DNA from: Amycolatopsis sp.
GTDB taxonomy: Bacteria; Actinomycetota; Actinomycetes; Mycobacteriales; Pseudonocardiaceae
Assembly (NCBI RefSeq): GCF_025464955.1
Contig: NZ_JAODNM010000062.1
Location: forward strand, 25,117 to 89,116
Length of the DNA: 64,000 nucleotides
Direction: 5' to 3'
Part shown: one piece after another, positions 15,822-22,842 of the stretch
How positions within the stretch are numbered: the first letter of the stretch is position 1
Layout: each line of letters opens with the position of its first letter
Notes under the pieces: generated by a model
Databases searched by the model: none
Seen by the model: the letters and a program-made list of their open reading frames with translations, nothing else
Told to the model about the DNA's origin: nothing
Made by a program: the position numbers and the translations under genes

Positions 15822-16558
15822 TCGCGGTCCTGAGCAAGAACGACGAGGAGCGGGACTTCGACCGGTGGCTGCGCGACGCCGACACCGCGTTCACCGACGC
15901 GCTACGGGCCGGCCTGGACGTCGAGGGGACGCTCGCCCGCATCAAGTCCCGTGCGATGACACGCGAGCTGAGCCAAGCCGTCGGCGCCGGGCCGGTGCGG
16001 GTCACGTCGTACCCGGATGTCGACCTGCCGGTCGCCGCCGCCGTCGATGGCGAGCCGAAGGCCGTCGAGCAGCTGCTGACCGCGGTCCGGCCGCTGGTCG
16101 TCCGCTACTGCCGCGCGCGGATCGGCAGGTACGCGTCCGCCGACGACGTCGCGCAGGAGGTCTGCCTCGCCGTCCTCACCGCGCTGCCCACCTACCGCGA
16201 CCAAGGCCGGTCGTTCCTGGCCTTCGTCTACGGCATCGCGCACCACAAGGTCGCCGACGCGCATCGGGTCGCCGGACGCAGCCGCAGTGACTCGGTCGCC
16301 GACGTTCCCGAGAACGCCGAAGGCGCCATCGGACCCGAGCAGCGTGCGCTCCAGTCCGAGCTGAACGAGCGCATGGCGCAGCTGCTTCACGTCCTTCCGG
16401 ATCGCCAGCGCGAGATCGTCGTGTTGCGGGTCGTCGTCGGCCTGTCCGCCGAGGAGACCGCTGCCGCCATGGGATCTTCGGCGGGCGCCATCCGGGTCGC
16501 CCAGCATCGCGCGCTCAACCGGCTCCGCAACGTATTGGGCGTTCAGCAGGCCCGCTAG
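15818..16558 (+). CDS. ShbA/SigD-like sigma factor with an extra N-terminal module
   Basis: A 246-residue protein. From about residue 65 it closely follows the actinobacterial ShbA/SigD pattern: SYPDVDLPVAAA, LVVRYCRARIGRYASADDV, AQEVCLAVLTALPTYRDQG, SFLAFVYGIAHHKVADAHR, then GPEQRAL and region 4 (LPDRQREIVVLRVVVGLSAEETAAAMGSSAGA). ShbA in Streptomyces drives expression of the principal sigma factor. The first ~60 residues (DFDRWLRDADTAFTDALRAG) are not part of that family. They look like the small partner proteins encoded after SigE-type sigma genes, so this may be a fusion. GGAGGAGA precedes ATG 15818. Its stop shares CTAG with the stop of the converging gene. Confidence 0.88.
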   Translation: MIAVLSKNDEERDFDRWLRDADTAFTDALRAGLDVEGTLARIKSRAMTRELSQAVGAGPVRVTSYPDVDLPVAAAVDGEPKAVEQLLTAVRPLVVRYCRARIGRYASADDVAQEVCLAVLTALPTYRDQGRSFLAFVYGIAHHKVADAHRVAGRSRSDSVADVPENAEGAIGPEQRALQSELNERMAQLLHVLPDRQREIVVLRVVVGLSAEETAAAMGSSAGAIRVAQHRALNRLRNVLGVQQAR

Positions 16559-17502
16559 CTCACCGACGCGGATTCGGGCACCACCGCAGGGGCGACGACG
16601 TCGGCGGGTGTGGGTTTCACGGCGTCGTTGTCGGCCAGGAACTCCCGCATCGTGCGTTCGCGGCCGTAGCGACGCCGCATCCACAGGTAGCCGAGGAACG
16701 CCACCGGCCCGAACCAGGTCTGCACCGGCACGACGATGTCCGCTCGCGCGTCGATGAAGTTGATGAGCAGCGGCGCCAGCGACGGCACGACACAACCGAA
16801 CAGGACGATCAGCACCATGGCGACCCTCGCCGCGCGCCAGCCGTACGCCTTGTACGCCGAAATCAGGAACAGGGCGTAGATCAGCAAGTCGCCCAGGCCG
16901 ATGGCGGCGTTGTAGAACCCGATCCGCATCCCCATCGACGGGTCGAGCGGATAGCCGAGGAAGTCTTCGACCAGCGCGTTCGTCAGCGGCACGAACGCGG
17001 TGAAGATCATGTCGTAGACGGCCAGCGCGAGCGCGAACCACGCCACGTGCCGCAGCCGCATCCCGCCCTGCACATAGAGGTTGGCGACCGACACCGCGCC
17101 GAGCAGCATGATGATGTCGCCTTCGGCCCAGAACAGCTGCCAGCCGAACACCGTGCCGAGCATGTTCTGGCCGAGCCAGATGTTCGCGCCGAGCAGCAGG
17201 CCGATCCCGAGCCACAGGCGGCCCGGGGCGAGCAGCGGCCGGTAGCCGATGGACAGCGACGCGGTGAACGTCACCATCAGCAGGCCCGTCGTGGCCCAGC
17301 GAGGCAGCCCGACGTAGATCGTCGGCAGGATCGCCAGGAACACGACCAGGATGGCGATGTCGCGCCCGTTGAACACGCCGATCGCGGGCCGCTCCAGCCG
17401 TACGCGGCGGAGGTAGGCCAGCGCGCACAGGCTGGTCACCACCGAACCGAGCACGGTGAGGCACAGTTCGAAGACGGTCTGGAAGACGAGTTCGGCTGGC
17501 AT
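16555..17502 (-). CDS. Nine-helix membrane protein with YD and GLGD motifs (presenilin-like candidate)
   Basis: A 315-residue integral membrane protein. I count nine hydrophobic helices: roughly 5-30, 48-66, 70-87, 96-115, 128-146, 151-173, 195-220, 226-249 and 256-276. Helix 6 contains Y163-D164 and helix 7 contains G202-L-G-D205. A PSLAP follows at 240-244 and a Pro-rich start of helix 9 at 258. YD in TM6, GxGD in TM7 and a later proline motif are the hallmarks of A22 (presenilin/signal peptide peptidase) aspartyl proteases. The segment GLGDLLIYALFL resembles human presenilin GLGDFIFYSVLV. It starts 1 bp after the adenylating enzyme stop, so the two are translationally coupled. The C-terminal ~40 residues are cytosolic and acidic/Pro-rich. 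The protease call is inference; a plain transporter-like protein is possible. Confidence 0.75.
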   Translation of the reverse strand: MPAELVFQTVFELCLTVLGSVVTSLCALAYLRRVRLERPAIGVFNGRDIAILVVFLAILPTIYVGLPRWATTGLLMVTFTASLSIGYRPLLAPGRLWLGIGLLLGANIWLGQNMLGTVFGWQLFWAEGDIIMLLGAVSVANLYVQGGMRLRHVAWFALALAVYDMIFTAFVPLTNALVEDFLGYPLDPSMGMRIGFYNAAIGLGDLLIYALFLISAYKAYGWRAARVAMVLIVLFGCVVPSLAPLLINFIDARADIVVPVQTWFGPVAFLGYLWMRRRYGRERTMREFLADNDAVKPTPADVVAPAVVPESASVS

Positions 17503-17503
17503 C

Positions 17504-18937
17504 TCACGCTCCGATGGGGACGGGACGGGCGGCGAAGGTCCTCTCGTGCAGATCGCTCCGCACCTGGCGCAGTGTCGTGGCCTCTTCGTCACTCACCACG
17601 GCGAGGTCGACGTCCAAGCCGGCTTCGGCGAAGTGGTTGCGGGCGGCCGACTCGCCGAAACCGTCAATGGCGGCCACCGGCAAGGTGAGCCGGATCCGTC
17701 CATTGTGGATGGTCGCCCGGAAGCGGGCGGGCCACGGCTGGGTGGGCAGCGCTTCGACGGCTTCCACCAGCTGCCGCGGGGTCACGACGTCGTCGGGCCC
17801 CAGCCGCAGCAGCTGACCAGCTTTGCCGAGCAGCGGACTGGTGGCAGGCACGCCCGCGACCTCGCAGGTGAGCGGTCCCTCGGGCAGCCGCCGGACCACG
17901 TCGCGGGTGTCGTACCGGAAGACCGGCATGCAGTCGCGGTACGGGAAGAACGGCGTGATCACGATGACGGCCAACGCGCCGGGCGCGGCGGGTTTTCCCG
18001 TTTCCAGATCGAGGTACTCGACGAGGCCGGTGTTGATGTCGTGGTGCAGATGACCCTGGCTGCACGACCTCGAGGTCACCGGGATGACCTCGGTCATGCC
18101 GAAGTTGTCGCTGACCTCGTCCACCCCGAACGTCTCCCGGACGGCCGCCGCCAGACTGGGGGACAGCACCTCGCCGCCGGCCTGGATCCGGCGCAGGCGG
18201 AAGTCGCCCGGTCCCAGGCCGCGATGTCGGGCGGCGATCAGCAGCTCGGCCAGGTAGCTGGGGCTGGCCGAAAGCAGCGTCGATCCGCCTTCGGCCAGCG
18301 CGTCGAGCGCTTCGTCCACCGGCACGACGCCCAGGACGCGGCAACCGGCACCGACCAGTCGGCAGCCCGCGACGTCCAGTTGCACCGCCGCTGTCGCCCG
18401 CGAACTGACGTTGACCTGCATGATGTCGTCCGGCCGGAGCTCGTCGCGCAGTACCGCGGACAGCGCGCCGAGCGCGGGCCACAGCTCCGTCTCGTACCGC
18501 GAAAGCCAGATCTCGGCCGGGCGACCGGTGGTGCCGGTGGTGCGGGTGGACAGGTGGCGCCGGACGTCGGCGCACTGGAACTCACCGGGGCGGCCGACCA
18601 GCTCGGCCTTGGTGGTCACCGGGATCGCGCCCAGCCCCGCGAGGTCGAGGCGGTCCGGCCGCACCCCGGCGGCCTCGAACCGGCGCGCGTAGAACGGCGA
18701 CTGCTCGGCGAGGCGTCCGGCGGTGCGTCGCAGGCCCTGGGTGGCGAAATGCGCCTGGGCCTCGGGATCGGTGAACGGCCCGTCGACGAGCTGTCGCACG
18801 TCGGTGCCCGGTTCGCCGAATTCGGCCAGGGTGGCGAGCGAGTCCTCGATCAGCCGGCCGATATTGCGGGCATTGAGCCGGCGTCCCCAGACGATTCCCA
18901 TCGCCATCCGGAACTGTCGCACTCCGGTCTCGAACAT
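17504..18937 (-). CDS. PaaK-like adenylate-forming enzyme (phenylacetate-CoA ligase / F390-synthetase family)
   Basis: A 477-residue ANL-superfamily enzyme of the PaaK branch. Visible motifs are the P-loop TRTTGTTGRPAEIWLS, the aromatic/acid-binding block SDNFGMTEVIP and the hinge YRTGD equivalent FRYDTRDVVRRLP, followed by a short C-terminal domain. These enzymes activate carboxylic acids with ATP as acyl-adenylates, with or without transfer to CoA. The start at 18937 is set by AAGGAGT eight bases upstream. It lies 73 bp after a 31-codon gene and 1 bp before the 9-helix protein gene in a four-gene operon. No aromatic degradation genes are near, so the substrate is more likely dedicated to this operon, possibly the peptide or a small acid attached to it. 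Confidence 0.88.
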   Translation of the reverse strand: MFETGVRQFRMAMGIVWGRRLNARNIGRLIEDSLATLAEFGEPGTDVRQLVDGPFTDPEAQAHFATQGLRRTAGRLAEQSPFYARRFEAAGVRPDRLDLAGLGAIPVTTKAELVGRPGEFQCADVRRHLSTRTTGTTGRPAEIWLSRYETELWPALGALSAVLRDELRPDDIMQVNVSSRATAAVQLDVAGCRLVGAGCRVLGVVPVDEALDALAEGGSTLLSASPSYLAELLIAARHRGLGPGDFRLRRIQAGGEVLSPSLAAAVRETFGVDEVSDNFGMTEVIPVTSRSCSQGHLHHDINTGLVEYLDLETGKPAAPGALAVIVITPFFPYRDCMPVFRYDTRDVVRRLPEGPLTCEVAGVPATSPLLGKAGQLLRLGPDDVVTPRQLVEAVEALPTQPWPARFRATIHNGRIRLTLPVAAIDGFGESAARNHFAEAGLDVDLAVVSDEEATTLRQVRSDLHERTFAARPVPIGA

Positions 18938-19010
18938 GGCCACTCCTTCCCTGCCGATATCGGAACCGGGCGCCGCTCGGCGGGCGAACGCCGCCCGGTC
19001 CACTGGAAAA

Positions 19011-19106
19011 CTAGAACGAAGAGCCGACGGACGCGGAGAAGAGCACCGCGCTCAACGACCCCATCACATAACGGGCGTGCTTGATGCTGGCGATGAGTGA
19101 CGACAT
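19011..19106 (-). CDS. 31-residue peptide gene in the cupredoxin-ligase operon
   Basis: ATG at 19106 follows a consensus AAAGGAGGTAGCC ribosome site, and the frame ends with TAG at 19011. The peptide starts MSSLIASIKHARYVMG; the C-terminal half is hydrophobic and Ser-rich and ends in SVGSSF. It has one basic patch (KHAR) and no Cys. It lies 68 bp after the cupredoxin gene and 73 bp before the adenylating enzyme. The near-perfect ribosome site and operon position make it a real gene. It could be a precursor peptide, signalling peptide or small membrane subunit. I know of no match. Confidence 0.7.
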   Translation of the reverse strand: MSSLIASIKHARYVMGSLSAVLFSASVGSSF

Positions 19107-19174
19107 GGCTACCTCCTTTCATGGACTCGCAGGATGATCCGGTCCGGCGTAGGGCGTCGGCCGGCCGTTGGGTG

Positions 19175-19576
19175 CTACTGGCACGAACCGTTCGAGCAGC
19201 AGCCGCATTCGGTGACGATGACCTTGACCGTCATTTCCGGATGTACCGAGCAGGTCAGGTAGTAGGTGCCGGGGGTATTCCATTTTCCGGTCGTCTCGAC
19301 GTCGTTCGTCTGCATGAGACGGCGGCCGGCGAGCGGGACCGCGGCGTTGTCGGTGAGCTTTCCGTCCCGGCCGGGGCCGATGGTGTGCATCCACCGGGAG
19401 TTGTTGACCAGCGTGAGCGTGGCACCCTGGTGCACGGTCAGGGTTTCGGTGGTGAAGACCTCGTGGGCCATGCCGACGGTGCCGGCCGCCGGGGTCGCCA
19501 GATCGGGGCCGAGCGCGGGCAGGAAGAGGCCGAGCGCCAGCAGTGGAACGCAGAAGAGGATTCGAGGAATGGGCAT
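19175..19576 (-). CDS. Secreted cupredoxin with Cys-rich tail
   Basis: A 133-residue protein with an N-terminal signal segment (ILFCVPLLALGLFLPALG) and a plastocyanin/azurin-like fold. The type 1 copper ligands are visible as His in NNSRWMHTIGPG and Cys, His and Met in LTCSVHPEMTVKV. The last residues TECGCCSNGSCQ add four cysteines after the fold, which is unusual for a blue copper protein and suggests an extra metal site or disulfide anchor. GGGAG precedes the ATG. It is the first gene of the operon with the 31-residue peptide, adenylating enzyme and 9-helix protein, so it probably supplies extracytoplasmic electron transfer or copper to that pathway. Confidence 0.87.
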   Translation of the reverse strand: MPIPRILFCVPLLALGLFLPALGPDLATPAAGTVGMAHEVFTTETLTVHQGATLTLVNNSRWMHTIGPGRDGKLTDNAAVPLAGRRLMQTNDVETTGKWNTPGTYYLTCSVHPEMTVKVIVTECGCCSNGSCQ

Positions 19577-20036
19577 CGTCAGGCTCCCCGCCGTGCTTGC
19601 TCGACTTCCTGCCGATCGGCGGGAATGTCACAGTTCGTGGATCATTTCCCCATGTTGATCAGAACGCTGACCCCAAGGTGTCGACCCGGGAATCGGGCCG
19701 ACTTTGCGACTTTACCCAAGGAATAGCGAAAAAAGAAGTACCGGCCGAATGCCCGTTGGGGTGCCGCCGAATGCACTATGGGCAGTAAGGGGAAGTGTGC
19801 CGCGAAACTACGCCTCCCTGGCTGCCGCTGATCATTTAACTGCCTATTTGATCAATGGGGTTTTGGGGTGCTCGCCGGCGTTGGAGATCAATTCTTTCGG
19901 CTATTTTCCGCGCAGTGGATATCAGTCGTGACACTGTGCGCCGGACTGGTTACCGATGAGGGTTCGAACACTGCGCGAGCGTGAGCCGGGCATTTCGGGC
20001 ATAATAATGTGGACTGCGCCAATCGAAGGAGTATGT
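19577..20036. other. Divergent promoter region, A/T-rich, no gene
   Basis: 460 bp between the cupredoxin operon and the PGPGW gene. The part near 19820-19920 is clearly A/T-richer than its surroundings (TGATCATTTAACTGCCTATTT). Short frames here have no ribosome site. Promoters for both units are expected in it. Confidence 0.45.
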
Positions 20037-20444
20037 GTGGGAATCGGCAAACCGGTAAAGAGGGCGCTGTTCGCCGTGGCCGGAGCGATACTGGTGGTGG
20101 TCGGCGTCATCCTGCTGGTGCTGCCGGGGCCGGGGATGCTGCTGATCCTCGCCGGTCTACTCCTGCTCGCGTCGGAGTTTCCGGCCTTGGAACGCTACGT
20201 CGACCCGGTGCGCGACAGGGCGATGAAGGCCGCCGAGGACAGCGTGGCTTCGCCGCTGCGGATCGCCGGTTCCGTGCTCGCCGGCCTGGCGCTGCTCGCC
20301 GCCGGAGTCGTCTGGGGCACCGTGCCGGGGCTGCCGTTCGGCGGGTGGAGCGCAGGCTCGAGCCTGATCTTGTCCGGCGCGATCCTGTTCGCCCTGCTCA
20401 TCTGGAGCTACCGGCGAGTCCAAGCCCGCCGCGGCGTCTCGTAA
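20037..20444 (+). CDS. PGPGW-family transmembrane protein
   Basis: A 135-residue membrane protein. GTG 20037 is chosen because GAAGGAG lies five bases before it. The first hairpin of membrane helices (LFAVAGAILVVVGVILLVLPGPGMLLILAGLLLLASEF) contains the PGPG signature of the PGPGW family (TIGR02611-like). It is followed by a short amphipathic region (ERYVDPVRDRAMKAAEDS) and two more helices in place of a simple tail. Family members are small envelope proteins of unknown role in actinobacteria. It is not in an operon; the next gene is 257 bp away. Confidence 0.85.
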   Translation: MGIGKPVKRALFAVAGAILVVVGVILLVLPGPGMLLILAGLLLLASEFPALERYVDPVRDRAMKAAEDSVASPLRIAGSVLAGLALLAAGVVWGTVPGLPFGGWSAGSSLILSGAILFALLIWSYRRVQARRGVS

Positions 20445-20701
20445 CTGTCACCACTCGAACGCAGCCGCGTCTCACGGATTCGACAGCGTGGCAATCGAGC
20501 GCGCCGCAGCAGGTCGCGGAACACCTTGTCCTCCTCGGCGCCATCATGGTCGGCGCGCTGGCTCGCCCCCGGGCCGACGACGAGTTCGACGCGGTTTCGT
20601 ACCGTGCCGTGATTGGTGGGCCGCTCGTCGAAATTCCTTGAGAAGTCCGTCACCGCAAACCCGGCGCATGTACCCGGAAGCGCACGAAGTGCCAGTATTG
20701 A

Positions 20702-21616
20702 GTGGTGATGAGTCGGACGCGGACGCTGGTGTCGGCGCTGGGGATCTTTCTCTCCCTCGGGCTGGTCGCCACCCTGCTGGTACTGCTCGATTCCGACCCG
20801 GCGGCGGACCCCGCCGTGGTGGACGAGCTGGGCGCGCGGATCGCGACCTTTACCGCCGCGATGTCCGCCGGCCAGGAGTACCGGCCGCCGAACCCGGCCG
20901 AGCGCACCGTGGCCGCCCGCGGTTTCGGCGCGGAACTCGGGAAAGACATTCCCACCAACGCTGACCTCGAGCGGCTGGGGTTCACGGTGGCCGACCTGGT
21001 GGACTCGGTGACCCGTCGGCCGTACACCCTGGTGCAGAACGAGCCGGGCACAGACCGGGCGTGGGGGCTGTACCTGGTAGACCGCTCGGCGCCGCCGTCG
21101 CTCGCCGTCGAGGTGCCGCATCCGGCGTTCGACCTGCGGACCGAGCTCTTCGGACTCGACCTGTTCCGCCGGAACCCGGGCGCTGTGCTGCTCGTCGCCG
21201 GCGCGCACCGGCGGGCCGACGGCAGTCGTGCCGACGTCGCCCACGAAGCGGACTCGGTGTTCCACGTCGTCGCCACCGGGCTGGCCGGCCGCGGCCTGAC
21301 GCAGGTGCAGCTGCACGGATTCGACAATCAGTCCGCGCCCGGCTACGACGTCGTGCTGTCGACCGGTGCCACCCCGGCCGGCGGGCCCGCGCACCGGCTC
21401 GCCGACGGGTTCAAGGCCGCTGGTCTGGATGTATGCCGGGCGTGGGAGCAGTCCTGCGCCGGTTTGGAAGGCAACACCAACGTCCAGGGCCAGCTCGCCG
21501 AGACCGACGGCACGACGTTCCTGCACGTCGAGATGAACCGCACCCTGCGCGAGGACAACAACCGCCGTGCCGACGTCGTCACCGCCCTCGTCGACGCGAA
21601 ACTCGGCGTCGCGTGA
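20702..21616 (+). CDS. Conserved secreted or membrane-anchored protein, unknown function
   Basis: 304 residues with an uncleaved-looking N-terminal anchor (LVSALGIFLSLGLVATLLVLL) and an extracytoplasmic domain. The start may be GTG 20702, GTG 20705 or ATG 20708. Conserved-looking blocks are VEVPHPAFDLRTELFGLDLFR, AVLLVAGAHR, DVAHEADSVFHVV, LTQVQLHGF and FLHVEMNRTLRE. The spaced His/Asp/Glu residues recall zinc-dependent amidohydrolase folds such as N-formylglutamate amidohydrolase or poly-gamma-glutamate hydrolase, but no family signature is complete, so no reaction is assigned. It is monocistronic and converges on the DUF4190 gene. Confidence 0.75.
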   Translation: MVMSRTRTLVSALGIFLSLGLVATLLVLLDSDPAADPAVVDELGARIATFTAAMSAGQEYRPPNPAERTVAARGFGAELGKDIPTNADLERLGFTVADLVDSVTRRPYTLVQNEPGTDRAWGLYLVDRSAPPSLAVEVPHPAFDLRTELFGLDLFRRNPGAVLLVAGAHRRADGSRADVAHEADSVFHVVATGLAGRGLTQVQLHGFDNQSAPGYDVVLSTGATPAGGPAHRLADGFKAAGLDVCRAWEQSCAGLEGNTNVQGQLAETDGTTFLHVEMNRTLREDNNRRADVVTALVDAKLGVA

Positions 21617-21629
21617 CCCCCACGGCACC

Positions 21630-21708
21630 GCACTTTTGTGCTTTTGCGGGGTCCTTGCGCACACCGGTATCCCGCGTCCACAACAAGCGCACAAAAGTAC
21701 ACAAGTGC
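21630..21708. terminator. Inverted repeat between converging genes
   Basis: GCACTTTTGTGCTTTTG (21630-21646) and CAAAAGTACACAAGTGC (21692-21708) can pair at 14 of 17 positions. Each arm ends in a T- or A-run, suggesting a bidirectional terminator. The GGCACAAAAGTGCC-like core recurs at several other gene ends in the window. Confidence 0.5.
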
Positions 21709-21715
21709 CCAGGTC

Positions 21716-22777
21716 TCAGTGGGCGGTGAGGCCGAGGGCGGTGCGGGCTTGGGCGAGTTCGGCGTCTTCGTCGTCGCCCCCGAGGTTCTGGAACGCGCGC
21801 GAGGTCTGGCCCGCGCTGTTTGCCGAGGCCGCGTCCTGCCAGTGGGGGAGCTGCGCCCGCAGGTCGGCGAGCAGGGTGGTGATCGCGGGCTGGACCGTGG
21901 ACGCCCAAGGCGCGCCGGACAGTCCGGCGATCTGGGCCTGCAGGAAGGGGACTTCGCCGACGGCGAGATCGCGTTTGTCGGTCCATGCCGGGGATTCGAC
22001 GGCGTTGTACTTGCGGAGTGACAAGTCGGGCTGGTCCATGGTCTGCGCGAAGCGCTTCTGGTCGGCGCTGTAGGGGACGCCGGACGTGCGCACCGGGGCG
22101 AGCATGGTCAAGCCGCTGTCTTCGAAGTAGCAGATCGCCGTGTGGTTTCCGGCGGCCCAATCCTGGCGCGGGGGATACAGGTAGCCGGTGGTCAGACCGG
22201 GGTAGTTGCGGTCCGGATCGAGATAGGCGGTTGCCTGCGCCGCACATTGCTCCGGCAGCGATTTGAGCGTCGCGGCGCTGGGATAGCTCGTTCCGGCCAG
22301 GGTGAGTACGGCGAACGCTTCGGCCGAGTGTGCCGAGGTGCAGGACGGTCGCGTGATCTCTTCGGAGCCGTCGCTGGTCGTCGCGTGGTCGAAGCAGTCG
22401 CCCGCTTTGAGCCCGAAGCCCGCTGGGCCTGGGCCGGCGCTGACGTCCGAACCGTTCGAGACAGCCACCGCGACGATGATGATGATGCCCAGCAGCCACG
22501 CGCCGGCGGCGGACAGGCCGACGATGGCCAGCTTCCGGCCGTCCTGCCCGTTCCTTCTGATCTGGGCCAGTGCGAGACAGCCGAAGACGACGGCGAGGAT
22601 CATGAGGATGCCGGAGAAGCTGAGGATTCCGCAGATCAGGGACGCGACGGCGAACCCGTTGTTGCCCTCGGGCTTCGGTTGTCCATGGCCGGCGCCGCCG
22701 CGGATTTCGTACTCGGAAACGGCCGGTGCCCTCAGGTAGGGCTCAGGGGTACCCGGGTCAGCGGGCGGTATGGACAT
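21716..22777 (-). CDS. DUF4190 and septum-formation-domain membrane protein
   Basis: 353 residues. A Pro-rich cytosolic N-terminus is followed by a DUF4190 double helix (GFAVASLICGILSFSGILMILAVVFGCLALAQIRR), another helix near residues 85-105, then an extracytoplasmic domain. This starts GFGLKAGDCFDHATTSDGSEEI and continues CTSAHSAEAFAVLTLAGTSYP, the pattern of the actinobacterial septum_form domain. The C-terminal ~110 residues are helical. Such proteins are linked to septation and the cell envelope, but the mechanism is unknown. It is monocistronic, 65 bp after the spermidine-synthase-like gene start side, and converges with the 20702-21616 gene over an inverted repeat. Confidence 0.85.
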   Translation of the reverse strand: MSIPPADPGTPEPYLRAPAVSEYEIRGGAGHGQPKPEGNNGFAVASLICGILSFSGILMILAVVFGCLALAQIRRNGQDGRKLAIVGLSAAGAWLLGIIIIVAVAVSNGSDVSAGPGPAGFGLKAGDCFDHATTSDGSEEITRPSCTSAHSAEAFAVLTLAGTSYPSAATLKSLPEQCAAQATAYLDPDRNYPGLTTGYLYPPRQDWAAGNHTAICYFEDSGLTMLAPVRTSGVPYSADQKRFAQTMDQPDLSLRKYNAVESPAWTDKRDLAVGEVPFLQAQIAGLSGAPWASTVQPAITTLLADLRAQLPHWQDAASANSAGQTSRAFQNLGGDDEDAELAQARTALGLTAH

Positions 22778-22842
22778 TCCCGGAACCTAGGGCACGTTCG
22801 GGCAGCTTGCACGCGAATAACGGATAAGCGACGAAAGGGTTA

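Noticed and set aside
17456..19084. A 542-codon + strand frame opposite the PaaK-like enzyme
   Set aside because: Shadow of the ligase, whose P-loop and family motifs are clear on the minus strand.
20408..21694. A 428-codon minus-strand frame opposite the 20702-21616 gene
   Set aside because: No ribosome site, Arg/Gly/Val-rich product, opposite a gene with a membrane anchor and conserved-looking blocks.
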